NCBI GenBank assembly: GCA_017307165.1
Contig: JAFKGK010000006.1
Coordinates: 124,001-188,000, forward strand
Reading direction: 5' to 3'
DNA from: Candidatus Melainabacteria bacterium
Lineage (GTDB): Bacteria > Cyanobacteriota > Vampirovibrionia > Obscuribacterales > Obscuribacteraceae
DNA: 64,000 nt
Positions 35,971 to 44,519 of the stretch are shown one piece after another (the first letter of the stretch is position 1; every line of letters starts with the position of its first letter). The notes under the pieces are model-generated. The model did no database searches and was not told the DNA's origin. It was given only the letters and a program-made list of their open reading frames with translations. A program made the position numbers and the translations under genes.

Positions 35971-36648
35971 CTAGGTCTCTGCCAGACCATAGCCCATGCC
36001 GTGTACATTGCGTATGATCGAATGAGGGACACCCTCGTCCAGTTTTTTGCGCAACCTTTTGATTGTAGTAGTGACTGCGTCCTGTCCGGCGTCGGCTTCT
36101 GCCGACCAGACCCTTTGCAGGAGCTCCTCTGTGGTAAACAACTTGCCTGGATTGCGCATAAAAAAATCGAGCAGGGCGTATTCTTTAGGAACGAGCTTGA
36201 TCGGTGCGGACCCACCTCGGCTTGCCGTGCCGGCATCGGGATCCAGGCTGAGCGATCCGACCTGCAATTGTTTATCGACTAAGACCTCTGGCCGGCGTAG
36301 CAAGGCGCGGACACGTGCAACTAGCTCCTTGCCGTGAAAAGGCTTGGTTAGATAATCATCCGCTCCGCTATCAAAACCCTCCAGCTTATCCTCGATCTCT
36401 CGCTTGCCCGTCAACATCAGGCATGGCTTGCTGCCGCCGCTAGCCCTGTATCCTCGCAGGATGTCGATGCCTGAGAGACCAGGCAGATCCCAGTCAAAAA
36501 TCATCAGATCAAAGTGGCTGCTAGCAATCAATTGCCGCCCATCCAGGCCGTCGTGGACGACGTCGACCACATGATTTTCAAAGTCTAGCCAGTCGCATAC
36601 AGTCTGGGCCAGCGCCTTGTCATCTTCTACTAAAAGTATCTTGGCCAC
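35971..36648 (-). CDS. OmpR-family response regulator
   Basis: 225 residues. REC domain at 1-120 with the acceptor D52 (DWDLPG), acidic pair near 9-10, Thr in MLTGK and Lys in LTKPF. Winged-helix DNA-binding domain at about 130-225 (LVPKEYALLDFFMRNPGKLFTTEELL...TTTIKRLRKKLD). It should control promoters after phosphorylation by the kinase encoded 23 bases upstream. Its REC domain is close in sequence to that of the REC-Ser/Thr kinase at 44516-46168. Confidence 0.93.
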   Translation of the reverse strand: MAKILLVEDDKALAQTVCDWLDFENHVVDVVHDGLDGRQLIASSHFDLMIFDWDLPGLSGIDILRGYRASGGSKPCLMLTGKREIEDKLEGFDSGADDYLTKPFHGKELVARVRALLRRPEVLVDKQLQVGSLSLDPDAGTASRGGSAPIKLVPKEYALLDFFMRNPGKLFTTEELLQRVWSAEADAGQDAVTTTIKRLRKKLDEGVPHSIIRNVHGMGYGLAET

Positions 36649-36671
36649 GGCTGTTTACATTTGCCTCAAAA

Positions 36672-38444
36672 TTATAGATAAACAAAAAATCGGCTGCCAG
36701 CACCAATATCACTTTCCACGCCGATGCGCCCTCCATGCAGATCGACGATCTTTTTGGCGATCGCTAGACCCAGGCCAGATCCTCGCATATTACTCGCATC
36801 TTCTCGGCTGTTCTGCTTAAATTTTTGAAAAATCTCGGCTTGTTTTTCTTTTGCGATCCCGCGCCCTTCGTCGATCACCTCGATCAATAAGCCTGTAGTT
36901 TGCTGTCTAGCACACAATCGGATGGTAGAACCCTCGGGGCTGAACTTAATGGCATTGCTCAAAAGATTGACCAGGACCTGCCCCATTCTTTCGTTATCGA
37001 CATTGATTGTCTGTTGTGCATCGAGATCGGTTTGGATCTTGATTTCGATGCGCTTTGCCTGAGCCAGATCGTGCACTGCACTCGTCGCCTGGGACAACAA
37101 TTTTGTCACTGCCACTGACTCTCTATACAAGGTCAAGGCGCCTGATTCGAGGCGCTCAAAATCGAGCAGATTGTTGACCAGATGCATGAGACGCGATAGT
37201 CCACTTTCGGCGCGCGCAACGGCGGCTTGACCCTTGTCGTTGAGATCTCCGTAGAGCCCGTCGCCGAGCGCTTCATGGATCATTTTGATGGATGATAGCG
37301 GAGCGCGCAGATCATGAGTGATCATGGCGATAAAGTCATTTTTGAGCTGTTCGAGCTCTTTTTGCGCGGAAATATCGTGCAGCACGCAATAATAACTGCG
37401 CTGTTTTTCGCTGTAGCTCACGCGCCATTCTAGTTGTTTGTGAGCCATGGCTGCCTCAAAAGTCTCGGCCATTTCTCTATCGCCGATCTTGAGCGCCTCA
37501 AGACGCGCCGCTACCTCAACGCGATCGCTCTCTGCGACCAGGCTGACTATGCGTCTGCCTAAAAGATCGTCGGCTGTTGCTTCAAGCAGTTTTTCGCCAG
37601 CTTTATTGATGTCGGTCACCATGAGGTATTGATCCATGGCGCATATGATGTCGGCGGCGTTTTCGAGGATGGCTCGCTCGCGGCTGCGCATCTCTGTCAG
37701 GTTTGCATGCAGTCTAGCAATGGTGGCGTCTACTTCGGCTAGATCATCTTTGCCTGAGAGCCGCTCAATCAACGGTTTATTGGCTGCGAGCCTGCGAGTG
37801 TTATTTACCACTATCTTGATACGTTTTTGATTTTGTTGATTGAAATACCATGCAAATGCTGCGGCCATCAAGATATTGGAGGCAAAGGCAAACCACAGTA
37901 TGCATTGCAAAGTAAGTTTTTGAGTTTGCAATTTTGCTGTGACCTGCCGACTGATCTCGGATTCATCGGTCGCTATCAAATCGCTGTAGATGCGAAACTC
38001 CTCGAGCGTGCGGGTCACTTTGAACCAGGCTGCTGCAGTCTCTGCGCTACGGCCCTCTTTGTAATTGTTAAAAAACGCCTTGATGTCATCTTCGATCAGA
38101 TCGGCAGCGTGCTTGATCTCGTTATAACGATTGGAGAGCTCCGGCGAACGATGAGAAAACTGCTCTGCCTCGACCAATTTTTCATGCATATGTTGCTTCA
38201 GCTGCAAGATGCGTGACTGCAGTGTCTGAGATGGCAGTTTGTGGTTGGCTATACTGACATACATGCGCTCCTGGTTAAGTGCCAAAATAGAATTGACTCG
38301 ATTGGCAAAACCGCGCATGTCCTCCAGGCGCCTGGTCTCGATATCCATCTCTGACAAAAGTCCATGCATCGCCATAACGATCGCCAACTCAAATATGAGC
38401 GGAAAGGCCAATAGGATCAAGGTCTGGTGGGATAGCCTGAGCAA
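36672..38444 (-). CDS. complete sensor histidine kinase
   Basis: 590 residues: membrane segment at about 8-28, a helical extracellular sensor (about 30-170), second membrane segment (about 180-203), a HAMP-like linker, a PAS domain (about 255-360: ILENAADIICAMDQYLMVTDINKAG), the HisKA domain with acceptor H377 (THDLRAPL), and the ATP-binding domain with the N-box (NLLSNAIKFS), DEGRGI and GSGLGLAI. All catalytic motifs are intact. It is followed by its cognate response regulator. This gene provides the reference against which the two defective kinases at 40.9-44.5 kb can be judged. Confidence 0.93.
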   Translation of the reverse strand: MLRLSHQTLILLAFPLIFELAIVMAMHGLLSEMDIETRRLEDMRGFANRVNSILALNQERMYVSIANHKLPSQTLQSRILQLKQHMHEKLVEAEQFSHRSPELSNRYNEIKHAADLIEDDIKAFFNNYKEGRSAETAAAWFKVTRTLEEFRIYSDLIATDESEISRQVTAKLQTQKLTLQCILWFAFASNILMAAAFAWYFNQQNQKRIKIVVNNTRRLAANKPLIERLSGKDDLAEVDATIARLHANLTEMRSRERAILENAADIICAMDQYLMVTDINKAGEKLLEATADDLLGRRIVSLVAESDRVEVAARLEALKIGDREMAETFEAAMAHKQLEWRVSYSEKQRSYYCVLHDISAQKELEQLKNDFIAMITHDLRAPLSSIKMIHEALGDGLYGDLNDKGQAAVARAESGLSRLMHLVNNLLDFERLESGALTLYRESVAVTKLLSQATSAVHDLAQAKRIEIKIQTDLDAQQTINVDNERMGQVLVNLLSNAIKFSPEGSTIRLCARQQTTGLLIEVIDEGRGIAKEKQAEIFQKFKQNSREDASNMRGSGLGLAIAKKIVDLHGGRIGVESDIGAGSRFFVYL

Positions 38445-38498
38445 AGATGCACCTTATCGGGTCACACTTTTATGCCCATAAATCGCTCATGTACTCGG

Positions 38499-38813
38499 TC
38501 AATCAATTTTGGTCGGTGTCGGGGCTGCGATAGGATTTCTTCTATCGACTATCATAACTACGCCCACGATTGTGAGTATCCCTATTACTTCGATGGCGAC
38601 TGTGGTCAAATTGGCCTCAATCGATTTGCTTGCAAACCTACCTTTTGTCGGATCCAGCTCGGGTTTTTGCCAGATAGGGTGATATCCCATCTGTATGTAA
38701 TCTCTGATGTGATCGCCAGTATTGGAGTCGCTCACCTGCTGATACGGGACCAAAATACAAGCGAGCGCTATGGCTATGGCACCGACGACAAGAGCAATGA
38801 CTGAGGATTTCAC
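38499..38813 (-). CDS. small two-pass membrane protein
   Basis: 104 residues. Membrane segments at about 4-24 and 70-92 with a polar loop of about 45 residues between them. No family recognised. Its start is preceded by about 130 bases that hold a hairpin. It stands alone between the histidine kinase and the DUF1543 gene, all on the minus strand. Confidence 0.55.
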   Translation of the reverse strand: MKSSVIALVVGAIAIALACILVPYQQVSDSNTGDHIRDYIQMGYHPIWQKPELDPTKGRFASKSIEANLTTVAIEVIGILTIVGVVMIVDRRNPIAAPTPTKID

Positions 38814-38864
38814 TGTGCACCATTTTTTTTGAGATTTTTAGTATATCGCAAATCATTGTCTTTG

Positions 38865-38886
38865 AAAGCCGCAGCCCAGCGGCTTT
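38865..38886. terminator. hairpin between the DUF1543 gene and the small membrane protein
   Basis: An 8-bp stem (AAAGCCGC/GCGGCTTT) with a 6-base loop. The T-run (TTTTT) is on the plus strand; on the minus strand the tail is only TTTCAAAG. It lies about 60 bases past the end of the DUF1543 gene and could end it weakly. Confidence 0.4.
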
Positions 38887-38948
38887 TTGGAGACTTTAAT
38901 TTGTTTGGCAAACAGCGTGGTGCTTGTTTTTGGGTTATGCGTCCCGAT

Positions 38949-39485
38949 TTATATCTTGCCTGGTCGATGAGTCTGAAAGAGTTTGATGTATTTGAGATTG
39001 TGTTTGAGCGTGTGTGTCTGATCACTTTGCGTCAGTTGCAAATAAAATCCCATTTGTTCGACCATTTGCGATACTGCCAGTGTTTTCTCTACTTCGAGTA
39101 AGCTATCTTTGTGCGGTAGGCGCCAGTGCCTCAAATCGCTCAAGGCTCTTTTGATCGCCGCGGCCTGAGACTCGGCGACCATCAAGATATTTTTGTGGAT
39201 TTCTTCCATTGATTGGTTGTCATAGCCGCCGAGATTGAGAAAGAACAGCTTTTGTTTTTGGCCGGCAGGTTTTTGCCTGACGAGAGTCAGGTTATAGCCA
39301 TCGACCTGGTCGACATGAGTGTAGCTGTCGATATGCAGACTCTCCGGCGTCCCCCACCATTGGGAGCGCAGTTGATCGTAGCAATCCTGATGAGTTTGGC
39401 CAATTGCAAAACGCACATCGTGCAATTCGATGATCGAATTGGCGCAATCGCCACCAATGTAAAACATGTATAGTTTAGGCTGCAT
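38949..39485 (-). CDS. DUF1543 domain protein
   Basis: 178 residues. The first half matches the DUF1543 pattern closely (LYMFYIGGDCANSIIELHDVRFAIG, DQLRSQWWGTPESLHIDSY, VDQVDGYNL). The family is widespread and uncharacterised; the proteins are small and cytoplasmic. The second half is helical and not family-typical. No operon partner is evident. Confidence 0.8.
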   Translation of the reverse strand: MQPKLYMFYIGGDCANSIIELHDVRFAIGQTHQDCYDQLRSQWWGTPESLHIDSYTHVDQVDGYNLTLVRQKPAGQKQKLFFLNLGGYDNQSMEEIHKNILMVAESQAAAIKRALSDLRHWRLPHKDSLLEVEKTLAVSQMVEQMGFYLQLTQSDQTHTLKHNLKYIKLFQTHRPGKI

Positions 39486-39531
39486 TTGGAATCAATCGAT
39501 CATTAGAGCCACAGTATTGCAAATCGCCAGG

Positions 39532-39909
39532 CTATTTGTTGATTTGGGCCGACAGTTCTTTTTTAGCGCATTCTTCATCAAGAAATCTCAGACTCTGGTT
39601 GTGATATTGTACGATCCAACCCTCTGCTCTAAATATTTGCGCGATTTGCTCCAGTATATCTGCCTGCGCGTAAATATCGGGCACTTGGTAGATGATGCTT
39701 GCTCCCTTTCGCCATCTGTTGATCAAAAAGTCATTGATCTCAGGTATCAAAGTCTTGAGGGAGTTGGCCAGGATCTCAGACCGATGGCCCTCGAGCAACT
39801 GCCTGTTGACTGGTTTTGCGCCTACGTTAAATGATCCTACTTTGGGGCACATCTCAGCGCGTTTGAGATTGTTGCCTTCGGTGTCATTTAACAAATTTTT
39901 GAACGGCAT
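39532..39909 (-). CDS. small hypothetical protein
   Basis: 125 residues without signal or membrane segment. The middle is a helix-strand mix (HRSEILANSLKTLIPEINDFLINRWRKGA) followed by a region of alternating strands and helices (IYQVPDIYAQADILEQIAQIF). No family recognised. It lies 46 bases upstream of DUF1543 on the same strand and may be in its unit. Confidence 0.5.
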   Translation of the reverse strand: MPFKNLLNDTEGNNLKRAEMCPKVGSFNVGAKPVNRQLLEGHRSEILANSLKTLIPEINDFLINRWRKGASIIYQVPDIYAQADILEQIAQIFRAEGWIVQYHNQSLRFLDEECAKKELSAQINK

Positions 39910-40036
39910 GATTTATCTCGCTACGAAGTGTCTTAGAGACATAGAGTCAAAACGTAAACGAGGATATTCTATGTGTACTTGGTCTTATTATGCCCCGCTA
40001 TGCCAGGCATGTAACGACTGAACCAAATAATCTGCT

Positions 40037-40861
40037 CTAATCTAAGAAGATCCGCTGCACAAACTCTGCCACCACCTGTAGAGTCTCTTTCATGCGCTCC
40101 TTGTGAGGAGTATGCGCCGCACCATCGATCAAGCCCTTTTTTACTATCTGACTATCTACCTGACTGATTATACTGTCTAACTGAGCTGCACTGCCGTACT
40201 CATCGAGACTGCCCTGGATTGCCAGCACAGGACAGACAACGGACGGTAGAAGATGCTCGATATTGAAGTCTCTAAATTGCGGCGATTGCCAGATACCTAC
40301 CCAGTTTGCAAACAATTGCTCGGTCTTATTGCCATGATATTTTTGCAGGCGTTGTTTTAAGTCTGTGCTTTGATAAAGCGCGACTGCATCCCGTATGCCT
40401 GCGAGCGTGATCTCTTCGTTAAAGACATGCGCACCCTCGGTCACTATAGCCTGCACTTTGTCGGCATGCAAAGCCGCGGTCAAGATAGCTATGGTGCCTC
40501 CATCCGAATGCCCAAACAAAATATATCTATCGGCTGAGTTGTTTGTCTTAGTCTCACGTTTGCTTTCGATTGCTTGTAATAGCTCAGATAATATGCGAGT
40601 CTCTTCAAACAAATAGTCCGGTCGACGTTCGCTGGTAAATTCGCAGGATAAGCCATGTCCTTGTCGATCGTAGATGATGGCATTGGCATTTACAATCTGG
40701 CACAGCTTTTGAGGAAAATCTCGCCAGATGCTGATCGAGCCAAGCGAGTCATGCAAAAAAACTATAGTCTTGTCTGCTCCTGGCGCTAAGATAATTCGGC
40801 ACGCCAATTTGAGTTTGCCGATTTCGTAGTATTGAATGCTGTCGTTTAATTGTGTAGACAT
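40037..40861 (-). CDS. alpha/beta-hydrolase
   Basis: 274 residues. Nucleophile S119 in GHSDGG, oxyanion-region HDS after VFLHD, and the catalytic His in DGAAHTPHK near the C-terminus; the acid is probably in the GSLDEYG loop. The likely substrate is a small ester or peptide. It lies 60 bases after the last gene of the three-gene signalling operon and on the same strand, so it could be part of the same transcript. Confidence 0.85.
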   Translation of the reverse strand: MSTQLNDSIQYYEIGKLKLACRIILAPGADKTIVFLHDSLGSISIWRDFPQKLCQIVNANAIIYDRQGHGLSCEFTSERRPDYLFEETRILSELLQAIESKRETKTNNSADRYILFGHSDGGTIAILTAALHADKVQAIVTEGAHVFNEEITLAGIRDAVALYQSTDLKQRLQKYHGNKTEQLFANWVGIWQSPQFRDFNIEHLLPSVVCPVLAIQGSLDEYGSAAQLDSIISQVDSQIVKKGLIDGAAHTPHKERMKETLQVVAEFVQRIFLD

Positions 40862-40921
40862 GATCTCGTCTGGCCTATGGCCTGAGGCTTATGGGTATTT
40901 TTTGCCATCTGCTATTAGTTA

Positions 40922-42736
40922 TCAGCGGTCAGCCAGCAGCAAACTGAGCCTTGCTTGCAGACGGTCCTCAGTGGACAGCCAATCCAATCTGGCCTCCAGA
41001 TATCGTAGCAGAGCAGCCATCAAAGGCAAGGCAAGGCCGAGATTTTTGTCTAAAAGCCTGCTAAACGCACCACCTCTCTGTATGACTTGTATCATGTCTT
41101 TGGCTCTTTGTTTTGCCAATACGGTGGAAAAATCAATATGCAAATGAGTCGCGGATCTGAGGCACAAAATTGAGATGTCTTGCTGTGGCTCGCAAATTGA
41201 TGCAAAAATCGAGAGTATTGCCTTGAGCAACCTTGCCAATCTGTATTTTTCTGTTTCTACTTTGATGATAGTAATTTGATCTTGTCCGATCTCCAGAGCA
41301 AAATCTATGCGATCGCCAAGATCGAGCTCTTGTATGGTTTGCGTCAGTATCTGGCCGGTGATGGTTTTGAGATCTATTGCTTGCCAGTGCGACTTGTCTA
41401 ACTGCAGTTTTTCGATCTCAAGGACATCATTGATCAGGCTTATGAGACCGTCCAGATCTCTTTCTCTCAGTTTAGTTTCGTCCAATGACTCTTTGCTTGC
41501 CTGCCCATACATGCCAGTCGGCAAAAGCTCCAAAAAGCCACCAACTGCCGTGAGCGGAGTTCGCAAGTCATGGCTGACCATGGCTACAAATGATCTTTTT
41601 AATTGTTCGAGTTTGACTTGAGATGTTACATCCTGGACTAGCAACAATCCATTTTCTCTTGAGACTACCTCATAATGACGGTTTCTGACTGCGATCCGAT
41701 GCTCTTTTTTATAGCTTGGATCCTGGTTTTTGTGGCGTCGGACGGCTGCCACAATCTCGTGAGTCGCGCGTATATCACCGTCAGGCAATATCTTGTGCAT
41801 CTCTGGGTTTACCTGCGCGACAGATCCAGATTCTTTTTTATTTTTATCAAGCACGATGATGCCGACTGGTATAGATTGGATGATCTGCTCAAATGTACGC
41901 TGATTTTGTGCTAGCAAGTCTTTTTCTGTTTGCAGATTTTTTTGTAGATCGATCAATTCTTTTTCTAGTGTTTCAATTATGTCCGGATGTGTCTGGCTAG
42001 TCTCTATTGCATTGGTAGACCACCCCTCATGATCAGATATGCTCTGGAGGCGATGCACGATCTGCTCCAGGCGCTCTCTTGCATACTTGCCAAAACGCTG
42101 CATAAAGAGCCAGAGTAGCAAAATATTGCCAAGTACGGCGATTGCAATGGCACTGTAGGTAATGACTCTCTGAGAGACCCGTCTTTCCTCTGCTTCTTGT
42201 CCCAATCTTTTTTGCAGCGCAATAAATGTCGAGGTATTTTTTACAAGTCTCACCAATAGATCTTGCATTTGTGCTTGTTTGCGCAGCCCATATTTGACAG
42301 TGAGGATGCGATCTGCCGTATTTTGGTTTTGATCGCAGACGCGTTTCAAATCTTTTAGGATGTCTACACCTTTCTGGACATCGGCATCAATTGCTTGTAT
42401 GACCCTTGCTTGCTCTCCATCTGGATTTGTTTTGACGAGAGATTTGATCTCTGATAGCTCAATTTGTATAAGCTCGAGCGATCGATTATATTGAGAGGCC
42501 CATTGTTGGCTCGGTTCGACAAAGACATATTTGCTTATAGAGTCACCTGCGTGATAGAGGCTCTCCAAAAGATCGTTGGTCGTTGCGATTGTTCGTCTGC
42601 TATCCGCCTGCTTGAGTACTTGAGCAAACTCTGCTTCGGCGTTGATCACTATCATCCAAAATATGGCAAAATCAAAGGCGATGATGCAGCCTAAAAGAAT
42701 GCACAATTGTCGGATAGTCTGTCCGCCTTTAGGCAT
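40922..42736 (-). CDS. histidine-kinase-like protein with phospho-acceptor His but no ATP-binding motifs
   Basis: 604 residues: membrane segment at about 10-30, a helical periplasmic sensor (about 35-190), second membrane segment (about 195-215), a coiled linker (240-285), a PAS-like domain (about 285-370), then an intact dimerisation/acceptor helix with H389 (VSHDLRTPL). The region that should be the ATP-binding domain (about 455-604) has the right length, but the N-box Asn is missing (LLKAILSIFASI), the DxGxG motif is missing, and of GxGLGL only LGLAL remains. It should accept but not make phosphoryl transfer by itself. It overlaps the preceding gene, another kinase-like protein, by 8 bases. 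Confidence 0.85.
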   Translation of the reverse strand: MPKGGQTIRQLCILLGCIIAFDFAIFWMIVINAEAEFAQVLKQADSRRTIATTNDLLESLYHAGDSISKYVFVEPSQQWASQYNRSLELIQIELSEIKSLVKTNPDGEQARVIQAIDADVQKGVDILKDLKRVCDQNQNTADRILTVKYGLRKQAQMQDLLVRLVKNTSTFIALQKRLGQEAEERRVSQRVITYSAIAIAVLGNILLLWLFMQRFGKYARERLEQIVHRLQSISDHEGWSTNAIETSQTHPDIIETLEKELIDLQKNLQTEKDLLAQNQRTFEQIIQSIPVGIIVLDKNKKESGSVAQVNPEMHKILPDGDIRATHEIVAAVRRHKNQDPSYKKEHRIAVRNRHYEVVSRENGLLLVQDVTSQVKLEQLKRSFVAMVSHDLRTPLTAVGGFLELLPTGMYGQASKESLDETKLRERDLDGLISLINDVLEIEKLQLDKSHWQAIDLKTITGQILTQTIQELDLGDRIDFALEIGQDQITIIKVETEKYRLARLLKAILSIFASICEPQQDISILCLRSATHLHIDFSTVLAKQRAKDMIQVIQRGGAFSRLLDKNLGLALPLMAALLRYLEARLDWLSTEDRLQARLSLLLADR

Positions 42737-44519
42737 GGTCTGTACTCAATGTCGGCCATTTTATTGTAAAGCAAGAGCCCTTGCCAAACTCGCTATCTAC
42801 GATGATCGCGCCACCATGCGCAGTGATAATTTTTTTGCAGATGGCCAGCCCCAGGCCCGTGCCGCCCTTTTCGCTAGCGTCACTGGCCTCTACTTGTTTG
42901 TAGGGCTCAAATATCTCTGCCAATTTGTCTCTGGGTATACCTCTGCCCTGATCCTTGACCGCTATGACAATGGTGCCATCAGCCAATCTATCTGCTATGA
43001 CATCCACAAAACTATGCGCATGCGAAAATTTTATGGCATTTCCCACCAGATTGATGAGCACCTGGATGATGCGGTCCGGGTCTGCTTTGATGTAAGGATC
43101 GCAATTTAGATCGCCAAACCGCAATTGTACTTTTTTGCTAGCAGCAAGCGCACTGGTTGCCGCTTGCGTGCGATCTAATATATCTGCAAGCGATGCCTCT
43201 CTGATTTCTACCCGCACATCGTCACTGTCCAGTGTATCTAGATCGAACAGATCGTTTATCATGCTCAAGAGACGGTCGATATTAGCACCCATCCGCAATG
43301 CTTGTTGACGGCCGTTATCATTTAATCCGGTAAGATCTACCCTGGCAAAATAATTGCCCAGTCTGAGCAATGGCGATCTTAGCTGATCGCGCACACCCTC
43401 TATATATGCTTGCCGCTGTTGCTCTGCTTGCATTTTTTCTTGGATATTTTGTACTGCCAAGACATGTTGATTGGCTAGATCAAAAGATCGAGTCTTGACT
43501 GCAATTGTGGTGCCGCTGCTGGTGGTGGCAATGCCATTGTTTATTTTGAGAACGCTCAACGATTTGCCGATCATTTTATGAGATCTTATCTGCAAATCTT
43601 TTTCAAGCTCGGCATTGATATACTCGATATTTTGATTTGCATCTGCTACCGCAATGCCTATGGGCATTTCTTCTATTAGTTTCCTGACAGCGGCTTCGTC
43701 GCTGCGCAGCCGGTCTCGAGCACTTTGCAGATTTTTGCGAGTGCGTTCGTAATGAGCATATAGATAATCTAGCTCGTCAAATCTCTTGCCGGCCGGATGT
43801 GACGCCGTCGGCAAAGGCTGCATGGTTTTGATGGCCTTTTTTAACTGATCTAAACGGACGTAGATAATAAAGATGAGCCCTCCAGCCAAAGTCAGGACAC
43901 CAATGATGCAAGTGCCCAGTCCATTTAATGCCAGGGCATCAAATCGCCTATGCGCATCTATGTCTGCCTCGTATACACTTCGTTCTTTGCGTCTTGCTAT
44001 CTGTGCGAGCTGCGGTAGGTCTCGCAAAAGATCGTTTACCTGTGGTTGGATCTCGTCTCTCCGCTGTCTCCATTGCGCCTTTATTTGTGGGTCATCGAGT
44101 TTGCCTGTCATTTTTTTAGAGTCTTTAAGGACCGGCAGGCAGATCGAGATATTGGTCTCTGCGTTGGCGATGAGTTGCATCGCGCGTGGATCTTGTGCAA
44201 GCTCTTTGCGCAGCAAATTGAATATGTTTTTGACCCTTGCAGGATCTGGCAGTGTCTTTCCGGGATCGAGAGATCTGGCTCTTGCAAATCTGCCGATGGC
44301 GTCTCCTGCGTCATAGACGATCAACATCAGGTCGTTGGCTGCTGCGGAGACTTCTTTTGCCCTTTTGAGCTCGTTTGCGATGATTTGGTCTTGTAGCGCG
44401 ATGTATGTGATAGCACCACCAGCGATAGCTTGGGCGGCGATCAGTATCATGACCAGCACTCTGCCCTGTCGACCCAGGCTGCTATTTATAGCTGGTATGG
44501 TGGATTCGTCTCCCATCAT
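42729..44519 (-). CDS. histidine-kinase-like protein with ATP-binding domain but Asp at the acceptor-His position
   Basis: 596 residues: membrane segment at about 20-40, helical periplasmic sensor (about 45-200), second membrane segment (about 205-230), a PAS-like domain (about 285-375) and a HisKA-like helix. At the acceptor position the sequence reads VRDQLRSPL, where functional kinases read xSHDLRxPL, so D378 sits where His should be (codon GAT). The ATP-binding domain is intact: N-box with N494 (NLVGNAIKFS), DQGRGIP at 523-529 and GTGLGLAI at 553-560. It can probably bind ATP but has no His of its own. It overlaps the REC-Ser/Thr kinase gene upstream (ATGA) and the His-bearing kinase-like gene downstream. 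Confidence 0.88.
   Translation of the reverse strand: MMGDESTIPAINSSLGRQGRVLVMILIAAQAIAGGAITYIALQDQIIANELKRAKEVSAAANDLMLIVYDAGDAIGRFARARSLDPGKTLPDPARVKNIFNLLRKELAQDPRAMQLIANAETNISICLPVLKDSKKMTGKLDDPQIKAQWRQRRDEIQPQVNDLLRDLPQLAQIARRKERSVYEADIDAHRRFDALALNGLGTCIIGVLTLAGGLIFIIYVRLDQLKKAIKTMQPLPTASHPAGKRFDELDYLYAHYERTRKNLQSARDRLRSDEAAVRKLIEEMPIGIAVADANQNIEYINAELEKDLQIRSHKMIGKSLSVLKINNGIATTSSGTTIAVKTRSFDLANQHVLAVQNIQEKMQAEQQRQAYIEGVRDQLRSPLLRLGNYFARVDLTGLNDNGRQQALRMGANIDRLLSMINDLFDLDTLDSDDVRVEIREASLADILDRTQAATSALAASKKVQLRFGDLNCDPYIKADPDRIIQVLINLVGNAIKFSHAHSFVDVIADRLADGTIVIAVKDQGRGIPRDKLAEIFEPYKQVEASDASEKGGTGLGLAICKKIITAHGGAIIVDSEFGKGSCFTIKWPTLSTDHA

Noticed and set aside
36672..38444. Idea that all three histidine kinases in the region are degenerate
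   Set aside because: This one has H377, an N-box Asn and both Gly boxes, so it is a normal kinase.
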